Of a DNA stretch of 64,000 bases, positions 8,124 through 16,713 are shown piece after piece (position 1 is the stretch's first letter; the number at the start of each line of letters is the position of its first letter). The stretch is taken from contig DIXM01000002.1 in NCBI GenBank assembly GCA_002436025.1, positions 62,001 to 126,000 on the forward strand. The letters run 5' to 3'. The notes below the pieces were generated by a model, which saw only the letters and a program-made list of their open reading frames with translations, was not told the DNA's origin and did not search any database. Position numbers and translations under genes: made by a program. Source of the stretch: a candidate division Hyd24-12 bacterium UBA6080. Its GTDB lineage: Bacteria; Fermentibacterota; Fermentibacteria; Fermentibacterales; JCC-6.

Positions 8124-9706
8124 TGCATAAACCACTGCCCGTTGTTCTGATGTGTCTGTTGTCCGTGGTGCTCATTTTTGCGGCATGCGGCGATGACGAA
8201 ACCAATCCGGCGGGAACCGGAACCCCTCCCACGGCTTCAACCCTTTCCACAACGGTTGCGGGAAACACGGTCACGCTCAACTGGAGCCCCTGCCCCAATT
8301 CGGATTTCGCCGATTACACGGTCTTCCGGTCTGCAACGGCGGGCATCGCCCAGAACCCGTCCGCGGCCACCATCGTTGCTGTCATCAGCCAGTCCGGAAC
8401 CGTCACCGTAAGTGATCAGGGTCTTCCATGGAACTCGGACTGGTATTACGCCGTCAGGACCACCGACACAGAATCCCTGACCGCATGGAGCAACGAGGCT
8501 CCCGCGTCGATCGCTGATTCCAGCGGTGGCGGGGGCGGAGGGGAACTTTCGTGCTACCAGGTTCAGGGTCAGTCCGATGCCTCTCCGTACGAGGGTCAGG
8601 AAGTGCGGGTCACGGGCGTTGTCACATCCGGCGGCGATGAGCTTTACGGCGGCTATGCGGTGCTTTCCGATGTGGACGGCGGCCCCTGGAGCGGCCTCGT
8701 TCTCTTCGGCGACCAGGCTGCAACCCTCGCCCGCGGCGACAGCATCAGTGTAAGCGGTGAGGTCAGCGAGTACTACGGGCTCACCGAGCTTTCATACCTC
8801 GAAGACATCACGGTTCACAAGACCGGGCTCACCCTTCCCACGCCGGAAAACCTCACCACCGACCTGGTGAACGATGAGCAGTGGGAGGGCGTTGTCGTTT
8901 CGGTCTCCGATGCTGTGGTGGAGGAGGCGACCCAGTACAGCTACCGGATCAACGACGGCAGCGGCGCCTGCTACCTTGGCAACCGTGGCGACTACACCGA
9001 GCCTTCAGTGGGCGACACCCTTTCCGTCACGGGTCCCCTCTTCTACGAGTACGACCAGTGGCGAATCCAGCCCCGCGACAATCAGGACGTTTCCTCGAGC
9101 GGTGGCGGCGGTGGCGGCGACGTCCTTTCCTGCTACCAGGTCCAGGGCCAGTCCGAAAGCTCGCCCTACGTGGGGCAGACAGTGAGCGTTGCAGGCATAG
9201 TCACGGTCGGTGGCAACGAGTACTACGCCTCGGGCAGCGCCCAGTACGCCGTGATACAGGATGCTGACGGCGCAGAGTGGAGCGGCCTTGTGATTTACGG
9301 CTACGATGGCGTACTCGATGGCCTGTCCCGGGGGGACAGCGTGGTGATAACCGGCACCGTTGCCGAGTTCAACGGCCTCACCGAGATCGTTTACCCTTCG
9401 GTGGATTTCGATGAGCCCGGGCACTCCGTTCCGGAACCCCAGGCCATATCGACCGGCTCCCTCTCGCAGGAGAAGTGGGAAGGCGTCCTGGCCGTGATAT
9501 CGGACCTTGCTGTGGTGAACCCCGACCTGGGTTACGGTGAGTTCAGCGTGACCGACGGGTCCGGTTCATGTGTGATCGATGACATGGGTATCTACGGGTT
9601 CGCGGTAACACAGGGGCAGACCTTCGAGTCCATGATGGGGGTGGTCTGGTACTCCTACAGCAGCTTCAAGCTTGAACCCAGGAACCTCGAGGACATAACC
9701 GAGTAG
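8123..9706 (+). CDS. Lipoprotein with one FN3-like and two OB-fold-like repeats
   Basis: About 527 residues. The signal peptide ends in the lipobox LIFAAC, predicting a lipid-anchored envelope protein. Next comes a fibronectin-III-like domain (~30-135: VTLNWSPCPNSDF, YTVFRS, WYYAVRTTD, WSNEA), then two homologous ~185-residue modules, each introduced by SSGGGGGG and LSCYQVQGQS and carrying GQ-V-V-G-V-T, W-GLV, RGDS and a C-terminal LEPRN/IQPRD motif. The modules resemble the OB-fold regions at the N-termini of some extracellular nucleases, but no nuclease domain follows. The start is the ATG overlapping the previous stop. Role unknown; probably surface binding. Confidence 0.75.
   Translation: MHKPLPVVLMCLLSVVLIFAACGDDETNPAGTGTPPTASTLSTTVAGNTVTLNWSPCPNSDFADYTVFRSATAGIAQNPSAATIVAVISQSGTVTVSDQGLPWNSDWYYAVRTTDTESLTAWSNEAPASIADSSGGGGGGELSCYQVQGQSDASPYEGQEVRVTGVVTSGGDELYGGYAVLSDVDGGPWSGLVLFGDQAATLARGDSISVSGEVSEYYGLTELSYLEDITVHKTGLTLPTPENLTTDLVNDEQWEGVVVSVSDAVVEEATQYSYRINDGSGACYLGNRGDYTEPSVGDTLSVTGPLFYEYDQWRIQPRDNQDVSSSGGGGGGDVLSCYQVQGQSESSPYVGQTVSVAGIVTVGGNEYYASGSAQYAVIQDADGAEWSGLVIYGYDGVLDGLSRGDSVVITGTVAEFNGLTEIVYPSVDFDEPGHSVPEPQAISTGSLSQEKWEGVLAVISDLAVVNPDLGYGEFSVTDGSGSCVIDDMGIYGFAVTQGQTFESMMGVVWYSYSSFKLEPRNLEDITE
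8546..9703 (+). repeat. Tandem OB-like domain duplication within the lipoprotein gene
   Basis: Two in-frame modules begin at 8546 and 9125. Both start with the residues LSCYQVQGQS, follow a poly-Gly linker, and keep the order V-G-V-T, W-x-GLV, RGDS-x-x-x-x-G, L-E, W-EGV and a final PR(D/N). This is an internal protein duplication, not a DNA mobile repeat. Confidence 0.75.
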
Positions 9707-9732
9707 GGAAGAAACCGGGGGAAGGTGGCATC

Positions 9733-10125
9733 ATGAGAAGACTTGCGGCAGCTCTGGCTCTGGCCCTGCTCATTGGTTCCTGCCAGCAGGGGAACCCCAC
9801 CGAACCCCCGGTTCCTCCCGGGCCATCAGCCCTGAGCGGAAGGATCACGGGCGGCAACACCGCCGAACTCAACTGGACCCAGTGCCCCGACACCAATTTC
9901 CTCAGGTACAGGCTTTACAGGTCGCATTCATCCGGGATTCAGCAGAACCCCGATCAGGCGACCATCCTGCTCTCAACGGAAGACATCACGAAAAGGAGTT
10001 TCTCGGACGCGGGGCTTTCAGCGGGGGACTGGTACTACGCAGTCCAGACCGAGAACGACGACAACCTCACGAGCTGGAGCAACGAGGTCCATCTGCAGGT
10101 TATGGCCAGGTCAGACCGACACTAG
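9733..10125 (+). CDS. Small FN3-like lipoprotein, paralogue of the upstream FN3 domain
   Basis: 130 residues. The signal peptide ends at the lipobox LIGSC, followed by a Pro-rich spacer and one fibronectin-III-like domain. That domain aligns with the FN3 domain of the gene at 8123: AELNWTQCPDTNF matches VTLNWSPCPNSDF, then YRLYRS, IQQNPDQATI, DWYYAVQTEND and SWSNE. It therefore looks like a duplication that lacks the OB-like modules. AAGGTGG precedes the ATG. The 3' end overlaps the convergent epimerase gene by 15 bases. Role unknown. Confidence 0.72.
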   Translation: MRRLAAALALALLIGSCQQGNPTEPPVPPGPSALSGRITGGNTAELNWTQCPDTNFLRYRLYRSHSSGIQQNPDQATILLSTEDITKRSFSDAGLSAGDWYYAVQTENDDNLTSWSNEVHLQVMARSDRH

Positions 10126-11061
10126 CCACTCCGCCTCCCGGGCCAGGCCTTCCTCCAGGGTGAATTCAGGGCGCCAGCCCAGGATCCGCCCGGCCCTTTC
10201 GGTGTCGGCCCAGGTGTCGGGCACGTCCCCGGGTGGCACGGGAAGCCTGTTCACCGATATGCGGGTCTTCAGGATGCCTTCCAGTATCTCGATCACCCGG
10301 TTCACCGAAACCCTGATCCCGCCCCCAAGGTTCATCACGAGCCCGCCCGGTGACCGGCAGGCCAGAACAAGGGCGCGGGTCACGTCGTCGACATAGGTGT
10401 AGTCGCGGGTCTGGTCGCCGTTTCCGTAGAGGGTTATGGGCGAGCCCGCCATGGCGCAGCGTACGAAGCGGCTGAAAGCCATGTCGGGGCGCTGCCCCGG
10501 GCCATAGACTGTAAAAAGGCGGAGGGCCGTCCAGACAAGGCCGTGGTTTGAGCCGTAAAGCCTTACAAGGTTCTCAGCGGCCAGTTTTGTCACCCCGTAG
10601 GGTGAGTGGGGGACGGGAACGGTCACATCCTCACGCATGGGCATCTCCGAAGGGATGCCGTAGACCGACGAGGAAGACGCGAACACGAAGTGCCCGACGG
10701 AACCCCTGTGAACCGCCCACTCCAGAAGGTTCTGGGTGGCCGTTATGTTGTCCCGCGTGTACTGCGAGAAATGACTCCCCCATGATTTGCGGACACCCGC
10801 CTGTGCGGCCAGGTGGTACACCACCACGTGTTCTTCAGGGGGCAGCATTCCTTCGATGAACCCGGTGCCCAGGGAGAGGTCTTCCGACGAGAAGGTGAAC
10901 CCCGGGTGGTCGGAAAGGTTCCGCAGGTTCGCCCGCTTCAGGGCCACGTCGTAGTAATCCCGCAGGCAGTCGATACCCACGACCCTCTCACCCCGTGAGA
11001 GAAGCGCTGCGCAGAGCCTGCTTCCTATGAAGCCCGCCGCGCCGGTGACGATGTGCGTCAT
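10111..11061 (-). CDS. NAD-dependent nucleotide-sugar epimerase/dehydratase (extended SDR)
   Basis: 316 residues from the ATG at 11061 (MTHIVTGAAGFIGS). The Rossmann glycine motif is GAAGFIG, the catalytic motif is YGVTK preceded by SSSSVYG, and the C-terminal substrate region contains GNGDQTRDYTYVDD. This matches UDP-glucuronate/UDP-glucose 4-epimerase-like enzymes, which make activated sugars for surface glycans. The exact substrate cannot be told. Its ATG overlaps the stop of the DHH gene (ATGA), so the two are co-translated. Confidence 0.85.
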   Translation of the reverse strand: MTHIVTGAAGFIGSRLCAALLSRGERVVGIDCLRDYYDVALKRANLRNLSDHPGFTFSSEDLSLGTGFIEGMLPPEEHVVVYHLAAQAGVRKSWGSHFSQYTRDNITATQNLLEWAVHRGSVGHFVFASSSSVYGIPSEMPMREDVTVPVPHSPYGVTKLAAENLVRLYGSNHGLVWTALRLFTVYGPGQRPDMAFSRFVRCAMAGSPITLYGNGDQTRDYTYVDDVTRALVLACRSPGGLVMNLGGGIRVSVNRVIEILEGILKTRISVNRLPVPPGDVPDTWADTERAGRILGWRPEFTLEEGLAREAEWLVSV

Positions 11062-12533
11062 TCCCCGCTGTCCTCGGTTATGCACCATGAGGGCTGCCCG
11101 TTCTGCTGAAGCTGAAGCAGGTAGCGCATGCTGCCGATCTTCAGGGCCACAGGAAGGAACCCCGGGCCGAAGGGGGCCAGGCAGGTGAAGACCCTGGGGT
11201 CAGGCAGTTCGTCGACGAAGAGATCGATGTGGGGCGGGGGAACGGGGCATGTGGGGTACTCGGCCATGTGGCTGAGAAGCAGCTCGCGGAGGGCGTGCCA
11301 GTCCGGGCTTTCGTAGCTGAACCCCGCGGCCCTGTAATGTCCGCCGGCGCTGGAGAAAGCGTCCCTCATGCTCACCAGGAAACCGGCCATGTTCCAGTCC
11401 CCCACCGAGCGGGTGTCGCCCACCAGCATGCCGTCCTCGCGCCTGGTGACCACTATGGTTCCCCGGCGGTGGATCCTGCAGAGCCTGCTGGCCAGGGTGC
11501 CCCCCATACCCGGAGGGATGTCGTCCATGAAGACCATGATCATTCCGAAGGCATCGGCCTCGGGGTCTTTCAGGTTCATGGACCTGCCCACCAGTTCGCT
11601 GAGAAGCTGCCCCCTCTCTTCGCTGCTTTTTACCATCTGTTTCCAGAGAGCCTTGCACCAGCGGCGGTCGTAGCTGAACATGAAGTCAAGCATGTTCGAG
11701 ATGCCTGAATTGTAGCCTTTTCCGATGGTGCTGGTTATGTGCGAGCGCACCATGGACCCTGTCCAGTTGCCCTCACGGCAGGGCCACTCCTCCATCAGAA
11801 GCTTCAGACCTTCCGTCAGATGGTCGGTGCGTATGAGCGAGAAGCAGTGAAGAAGGTAGCGGTTCCATTCGGACAGGGGAACCCGGTCGCTGATGGTTCC
11901 AAGGGCTGTGGCAGCCAGAAGCTGGGGGTCGTTCTCGTATCTGGGAAGTATGGAGGTGAGCGCTGCGTAGAGCACTGCGCACCCCGCAAGGTCTGCAGCG
12001 GGCGGGCCCGAGGGTTGGGGGTCGATTATTCCGTTGGCGTCCGGCAGCGGAGGGTTGAGCATGTGGTGGTCGGTAATGATGACGCTTGAACCGTTGCGTC
12101 TGGCCCAGGCAACGCCCTCGACGGCGCTGCACCCGTAATCCACCGTAAGGAGGAGGTCGCCCGGTTCAAGGACGCCCTGGAGCCTTCCGGGGCGGATCCC
12201 GTAGGTTTCGATCTCACGACGGGGGATGAGGGGCACCACGGTGTAGCCCTCGTTGCGAAGGATCTTCAGGCCAATGAAGAGCCCGGTGATCCCGTCCATG
12301 TCATCGTGCCCGTAAAGAACGATCTTGCCCCTGCGCTTCTTCAATGCCTTGAGTTCGTGGGAAAGGACATCAAGGTCGGGCAGAACCCGTTCCCAGCGGG
12401 GTTTGGACGGAAGCCACCTTTTTACGGGATCCGGCGCGTCCGGGAAACGGCTCTTTAAAACCTCGACTGCAAGGGGCGTAAGTTTCGTGCGTTTAATTAC
12501 GCGCTCGAACTCTAGTGTGCCTGGTAGTGCCAT
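11058..12533 (-). CDS. DHH-family phosphoesterase, RecJ-like
   Basis: About 491 residues. The metal-binding motifs of the DHH superfamily are present: GHDDMDGITG, VDYGCS, ITDHHM and a later ATALGTISD. A DHHA1-type C-terminal region contains SSAGGHYRAAGF. This suggests a single-strand-specific exonuclease or a nano-RNase/oligonucleotide phosphodiesterase like RecJ. Sequence alone does not choose between DNA and RNA. The ATG at 12533 has GGGAGG immediately upstream; a TTG nine bases earlier is the alternative start. It is coupled to the epimerase gene downstream, a pairing with no obvious metabolic logic. Confidence 0.85.
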   Translation of the reverse strand: MALPGTLEFERVIKRTKLTPLAVEVLKSRFPDAPDPVKRWLPSKPRWERVLPDLDVLSHELKALKKRRGKIVLYGHDDMDGITGLFIGLKILRNEGYTVVPLIPRREIETYGIRPGRLQGVLEPGDLLLTVDYGCSAVEGVAWARRNGSSVIITDHHMLNPPLPDANGIIDPQPSGPPAADLAGCAVLYAALTSILPRYENDPQLLAATALGTISDRVPLSEWNRYLLHCFSLIRTDHLTEGLKLLMEEWPCREGNWTGSMVRSHITSTIGKGYNSGISNMLDFMFSYDRRWCKALWKQMVKSSEERGQLLSELVGRSMNLKDPEADAFGMIMVFMDDIPPGMGGTLASRLCRIHRRGTIVVTRREDGMLVGDTRSVGDWNMAGFLVSMRDAFSSAGGHYRAAGFSYESPDWHALRELLLSHMAEYPTCPVPPPHIDLFVDELPDPRVFTCLAPFGPGFLPVALKIGSMRYLLQLQQNGQPSWCITEDSGE

Positions 12534-12640
12534 GCCTCCCAATAAGCGGAAAACTAATTGAAGGTTAATAAATTATTCAACGCTATAGCATTACGCCGGG
12601 AAGCGTTTTTGTCAAGACAGTTTTTTATTCGAAAGTGGCC

Positions 12641-13555
12641 TCAGTTGATGGAGCGCTCCAGCTCTTCTATCCGGCGGCGGGCTTCCTCGCGTTCACGGCG
12701 GATGGCTTCGAGGGCCTCGTCGTTCTCGGTGAACCTGAGCCTTTCGTAGGGGTCGAGCTCGGTGCGGTTGAAGATGGGCCCGAAGGTTGCTTCAACACCG
12801 ATGGCTATCTTGGGGGCCTGACCGGGGTCGGACGCGTCGCGTTCATCCTCGGAGCGGAAGTTCTGCTCGAGTTCGGCGAAGGCGAGCCTCACCGAAACAT
12901 TGGGCGTGATGTCGTACTCGCCCCCGACGTTAAGATCGCGGCCGTCCCACTCCACGATGATCTCGGAACCACGTGAAGGGTGTACCATTATGCTTCCGAA
13001 CAGGCCCGGTACGGGGTTGCTGAAGCCGTCGTCGGAACCTTCGCGCTGTGTGAAACGGCCAATGCCGTAGCCCAGGTTGGCGCATACCGGTATGCTGAGG
13101 TAGTAGCTGAAGTCTTTCGTTATCACTGCGTACGCGGAGAAGTTCTGGCTTTCGCCGTAGGCGTACAGGCTGTCCCCCTCGGAGAAGGCTTCGTAGTTCT
13201 CCTCGCCGATGATGTTCTCGCAACCAATGGCTATTCCCGGGACCTTTATGGTTTCGAGAAGGAGAAGGGCACGGGCGGTTCCGCTGATGCCCCCCTCGCT
13301 GATGAACGTTGCTCCGACCTGACCGCGGTTCAGAATGCCAACTTCAAGGTACGCTCCGTAGGCGAATTCGGTGGAGGAGGAACCCGACGAGTCCTCGATC
13401 GAGAAGGGGGCGAACGTGCCGGCAACTGCTATCTCGGTGTGCCTTAGAATGTGGGCGCTTGGCGCGTCGATGAGATTGAAGTGCGACCAGGGCACTCCGC
13501 CTGCAAAACAAGCACCGATGACAGCGAACAGGCACAATACAAAAACGTTTCTCAC
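12641..13555 (-). CDS. Predicted outer-membrane beta-barrel-like protein with C-terminal coiled coil
   Basis: About 304 residues. The start is the GTG at 13555, chosen because GGAGG sits seven bases upstream. The signal peptide is VRNVFVLCLFAVIGACFA. The body has alternating hydrophobic strands (VGATFISEGG, FSYYLSIPVCANLGYGIG, VSVRLAFAELEQNF) typical of a small barrel. The last ~35 residues form a charged heptad-like helix (EALEAIRREREEARRRIEELE), which could trimerise or reach into the periplasm. I do not recognise a named family. It stands alone; about 100 bases upstream lies the divergent HhH operon. Confidence 0.65.
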   Translation of the reverse strand: MRNVFVLCLFAVIGACFAGGVPWSHFNLIDAPSAHILRHTEIAVAGTFAPFSIEDSSGSSSTEFAYGAYLEVGILNRGQVGATFISEGGISGTARALLLLETIKVPGIAIGCENIIGEENYEAFSEGDSLYAYGESQNFSAYAVITKDFSYYLSIPVCANLGYGIGRFTQREGSDDGFSNPVPGLFGSIMVHPSRGSEIIVEWDGRDLNVGGEYDITPNVSVRLAFAELEQNFRSEDERDASDPGQAPKIAIGVEATFGPIFNRTELDPYERLRFTENDEALEAIRREREEARRRIEELERSIN

Positions 13556-13661
13556 AGGAATACCTCCATACCCCCCCATTGCCGATGTCAGATAATCATA
13601 CTCCGGGAGGCAAAGGTCAATCCTTCTTGAAAAATCGGTTTGGCGGGCCGTACTTACACGT

Positions 13662-14711
13662 ATGGGGAAGTTGTTCGTAACCGTTGCCCTGTTCGCCGGG
13701 GCGTCCGCGCTTTACGGCGCCTTCGAACCCTGCGTCGAATCGCCCTGGCTTTCGGGGTTCGCCGCCGCCCTCTTCCCCAGGGCTGCTTCCGCTCTGGCCC
13801 TCAACCCCGCTGCTCCCGGAATGCTTGACCACTGGGGTTTTTCGGTCAGCGCGTCCCGCCCTTTCGGTCTCTCACAGCTCGGGCGTCTCGCCGTGGCGGG
13901 AAACACCGAAGTATCCGGCGCGGGGGTGGGTGCTCTTGCATCGGGAACGTCCTCTTCGGGCTATTCCGAGTTCACCCTTGCCGCCGCTGCGGCATTCAGG
14001 CCGTGCAGGGGGCTTGTTGCCGGGGTTTCCCTTTCAGCCCGCAGGCTTTTCATTACGGGCTTCGGGGCGGCTGGCGCGGTTGGGCTCGATGCCGCCGTTG
14101 TGGCCAGACCAGCCCAGGGGGTCTACCTTGGCGGCGGTTGCAGGGGGCTTTACTCGTCCGGTCTGGGGGGCACGAACGCCGTACCCCGAACGCTTTTCGC
14201 GTCGGCCGGCGTCGTTCCCCTTCAGGGGCTCAACATCGCCATCGCTGCAGCTTTCCACCAGTACACCGGTGCTGAGTACGGGGTGCATTCGTGCTTCTCG
14301 CCCCACCCCGGGCTGATGCTTGGCGTTGGCTGTCTGTCCGACCCGGCAAGGCTTTCCTTCTCTGTGGGCATCGACGTGGGGAAGGCCTCGGTCAGTTACG
14401 GTTACGGCACCCACCCCGACCTTGGGGGCAGCCATCTGGGGGAGGTTGCGTGGGGAAGCGCAGCGTTCTCCCCGGCTCCGCTCTCACAACCTGTGCCACC
14501 CGAAGCCCCGGTGGTCTTCCCCGTGAACGTGAACACCGCATCGATAAGGGAACTCGACGCCATCCCCGGCATAGGTCCGGCCAAGGCGTCGGCCATTCTC
14601 CAGTGGCTCTCCGAGCACGGTCCCGTCGAATCACTCGAAGAACTCCTGGCCGTTCCGGGCATAGGCCCCTCCACTCTCGAAACGCTTAACCGTTATCTTA
14701 CCGCAGAATGA
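13662..14711 (+). CDS. Exported barrel-like protein with C-terminal ComEA-type helix-hairpin-helix domain
   Basis: 349 residues. The signal peptide (MGKLFVTVALFAGASALYG) leads into ~260 residues rich in Gly, Ala and short strands, with NPAAPGML as in PorV/UPF0164-like barrel proteins. The last 61 residues (289-349) are a classic double helix-hairpin-helix: NVNTASIRELDAIPGIGPAKA, then ELLAVPGIGPSTLE. ComEA HhH domains bind double-stranded DNA during transformation. The gene overlaps the next one by ATGA, and a dCMP deaminase (ComEB-like) follows. I infer a possible DNA-binding outer-membrane component; function is unproven. Confidence 0.75.
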   Translation: MGKLFVTVALFAGASALYGAFEPCVESPWLSGFAAALFPRAASALALNPAAPGMLDHWGFSVSASRPFGLSQLGRLAVAGNTEVSGAGVGALASGTSSSGYSEFTLAAAAAFRPCRGLVAGVSLSARRLFITGFGAAGAVGLDAAVVARPAQGVYLGGGCRGLYSSGLGGTNAVPRTLFASAGVVPLQGLNIAIAAAFHQYTGAEYGVHSCFSPHPGLMLGVGCLSDPARLSFSVGIDVGKASVSYGYGTHPDLGGSHLGEVAWGSAAFSPAPLSQPVPPEAPVVFPVNVNTASIRELDAIPGIGPAKASAILQWLSEHGPVESLEELLAVPGIGPSTLETLNRYLTAE

Positions 14712-16189
14712 AAAGATCAACCTTTCTTGTCATCCTGCTGCCGATGATGCTTGCGGCCACCGACGCCCGCTTTCGACTTGAGCGGCGTTACCCCGATCCC
14801 CGCGGTATTCTGGAAAACTACTGGGCGGGCGACGCCTGGGCGTTCTTTCACCGCACTACTTTCGATGCGGGAAGGCTTTCGGGCGTGGTGCTTCTCGAGA
14901 AAGACACCGGCGAGAAGTGGGGCGACCTGACAGCGGGCGGCCTTCAATGGGTTCAGGGAACAACGCTGCAAAGCGTTTCCGCGGGTTTCCTCCGCCTCGG
15001 GATGGCCCTGGGGCTCACCGCGGGTTACGGCGGCATCGGCCAGGGGAGTGACCCTTTGTCCCTCGTGAAAGCTCCGGTGCACCGCAGCGTTCTCGAGCCC
15101 GCCACGAGCCCCGGCGACTGCGACGGCGCACCCCTCACCGGGGCGGCCGCGGTGTTCGAAACCCGGGGTCTCAGCTTCGCCCTGTTGCAGGCCGTTTCAT
15201 CGGTCGACAGGTCCGTCACCGGGCTTCACAGGTCCCCGAGCGAGACCGAAGGCCGGGGCGTGCTGCGCGAAGTTTTCAGCTACGCAAGGGTTTCGGGTCC
15301 GGTTCTCGGTGTATCGGGCGCCTTTGTTCGAACTTCGGAAGACTCAGCCATCGTGACCGGCAGGGCGGGTTTCGACATACGGCTTCCGGGCGGCGACAGG
15401 GAGCTCACCGGCGAGGCCAGCATGGGCTTCAAGGACGGCACTTTCCCGATCGCCTTTCTTGTGGGAATGTACGGCGACGCAGGGGCTTTCAGGCATTCCC
15501 TCACGGCGGGGCGCTACCCCTCATCGTTCCCCTCGATCAGGTCGTCATCGCCATTCGGTGTCGACCATGACCTCGCCGGGGGCTACGGCGTCAGGTACCG
15601 GCCTGGCCGAAGGGTCACCGTCACCGCGGGGCTCGAAGTTCTCGACCGCGAGGGCGGTGTCACCACCGAAGCCGGTCTCCAGTTCGATGAAGCCCCGTTT
15701 ACGGGAACAACCCTTACCCAGAAAGCCACTTACGCACGCACCGCGGGGGGCACCACGCTGAGGGGGCTTCTGGCCGCGGGCTGGAGCCCCTCCCGCACCA
15801 CCACGCTCACTCTCAGGTTTCCAATGGCTTCCTTTCAGGATGGCGATTCAACCAGCGTCGGCGCGGGGGTCGAGTTCCGCCTCAAACACCAGTTCAGCCC
15901 GTGGCTCGAAGCCAGTTTCTCCGCCGCCGGGGCCGACACCGAAGGGTACCCTTCCAGGGTCTACATCTACAAACTTTCCTTCCCGGGCGAGTTCGGCTCC
16001 AGCGCCATGTACGGACGCTGCGCCGTGCTTCAGGCCTCGGTGTCAGTTGATCTGGGGGAGGGCTGGCGGGTCAGGGGCAGAATAAGCAGGTTTCACGGGT
16101 ACGGCAGGGAGAACCTGGGCTCAGGGTACGAAGAAACCCAGGGTCCAGACCGAACCGAAGCGGGTCTTCAGCTGGACTGGAACCCCTGA
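14708..16189 (+). CDS. Predicted outer-membrane beta-barrel protein in the HhH operon
   Basis: 493 residues. The signal peptide is MKRSTFLVILLPMMLAATDA. The rest is a long run of amphipathic strands with tight turns (GYGVRYRPGRRVTVTAGLEV, TTLTLRFPMASF, VEFRLKHQFSPWLEASFSAAG) ending in EAGLQLDWNP, a terminal-strand-like C-terminus. The length fits a 16-20-strand barrel. It overlaps the HhH gene by four bases and sits 12 bases before the dCMP deaminase gene, so it belongs to the same operon and may be the pore partner of the HhH protein. No specific family recognised. Confidence 0.68.
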   Translation: MKRSTFLVILLPMMLAATDARFRLERRYPDPRGILENYWAGDAWAFFHRTTFDAGRLSGVVLLEKDTGEKWGDLTAGGLQWVQGTTLQSVSAGFLRLGMALGLTAGYGGIGQGSDPLSLVKAPVHRSVLEPATSPGDCDGAPLTGAAAVFETRGLSFALLQAVSSVDRSVTGLHRSPSETEGRGVLREVFSYARVSGPVLGVSGAFVRTSEDSAIVTGRAGFDIRLPGGDRELTGEASMGFKDGTFPIAFLVGMYGDAGAFRHSLTAGRYPSSFPSIRSSSPFGVDHDLAGGYGVRYRPGRRVTVTAGLEVLDREGGVTTEAGLQFDEAPFTGTTLTQKATYARTAGGTTLRGLLAAGWSPSRTTTLTLRFPMASFQDGDSTSVGAGVEFRLKHQFSPWLEASFSAAGADTEGYPSRVYIYKLSFPGEFGSSAMYGRCAVLQASVSVDLGEGWRVRGRISRFHGYGRENLGSGYEETQGPDRTEAGLQLDWNP

Positions 16190-16201
16190 ACAGGAGGACC
16201 G

Positions 16202-16693
16202 ATGCGACCATCGTGGGACCAGTATTTTCTCAAGCTGGCCATGCTGGCAAGCGAGCGCGCCACCTGCCCCCGAATGCACTGCGGCTGCGTTCTGGTGCGG
16301 GACAAACACGTTCTTGCCACTGGCTACAACGGCTCACTGCCCGGTCTGCCTCACTGCGATGAGGTGGGATGCATGGTCGTCGAGGGCCACTGCATCCGGA
16401 CCAACCACGCCGAAATGAACGCGATCTGTCAGGCGGCCCGGAACGGTGTCTCCCTGAACGGCGCCACATCATACGTTACCAACATGCCATGCACGACATG
16501 CGCCAAGGCTCTTGTCGCCACCGGCATCCGCAGGGTGGTGGTCTTCAGTGACTACGTCTCCAGCCACGCCTCGCAGTTCCTGCACGAGGCCGACGTCAGG
16601 CTCGACCGGATAGAAATACCCGAAACCGTCATCAGGTACGATCTCGACAGCTACCCTTCCGCAAAAAGGTTCTGTGGCAAAACCGGGGAATGA
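16202..16693 (+). CDS. comEB: dCMP deaminase-family protein (ComEB-like)
   Basis: 163 residues. Zinc-dependent cytidine/deoxycytidylate deaminase fold with catalytic H69-A70-E71 (NHAEMNAI) and P96-C97-T98-T99-C100. Additional cysteines and histidine (MHCGC near 26-29, C52, C57, C64) fit the second structural zinc site of dCMP deaminases. The reaction converts dCMP to dUMP for dTTP synthesis. AGGAGG precedes the ATG. Position is notable: in Firmicutes comEB sits directly behind comEA, and here the gene follows a ComEA-type HhH gene and a barrel gene. A convergent lamin-tail gene begins 20 bases downstream. Confidence 0.88.
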   Translation: MRPSWDQYFLKLAMLASERATCPRMHCGCVLVRDKHVLATGYNGSLPGLPHCDEVGCMVVEGHCIRTNHAEMNAICQAARNGVSLNGATSYVTNMPCTTCAKALVATGIRRVVVFSDYVSSHASQFLHEADVRLDRIEIPETVIRYDLDSYPSAKRFCGKTGE

Positions 16694-16713
16694 GATGTGA
16701 GGAAAAGGCGGCG

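Noticed and set aside
8546..9703. Gly-rich linkers and repeats considered as a DNA satellite or CRISPR-like array
   Set aside because: They stay in frame and conserve protein motifs more than DNA; they are domain duplications. No direct-repeat/spacer array was seen anywhere in the window.
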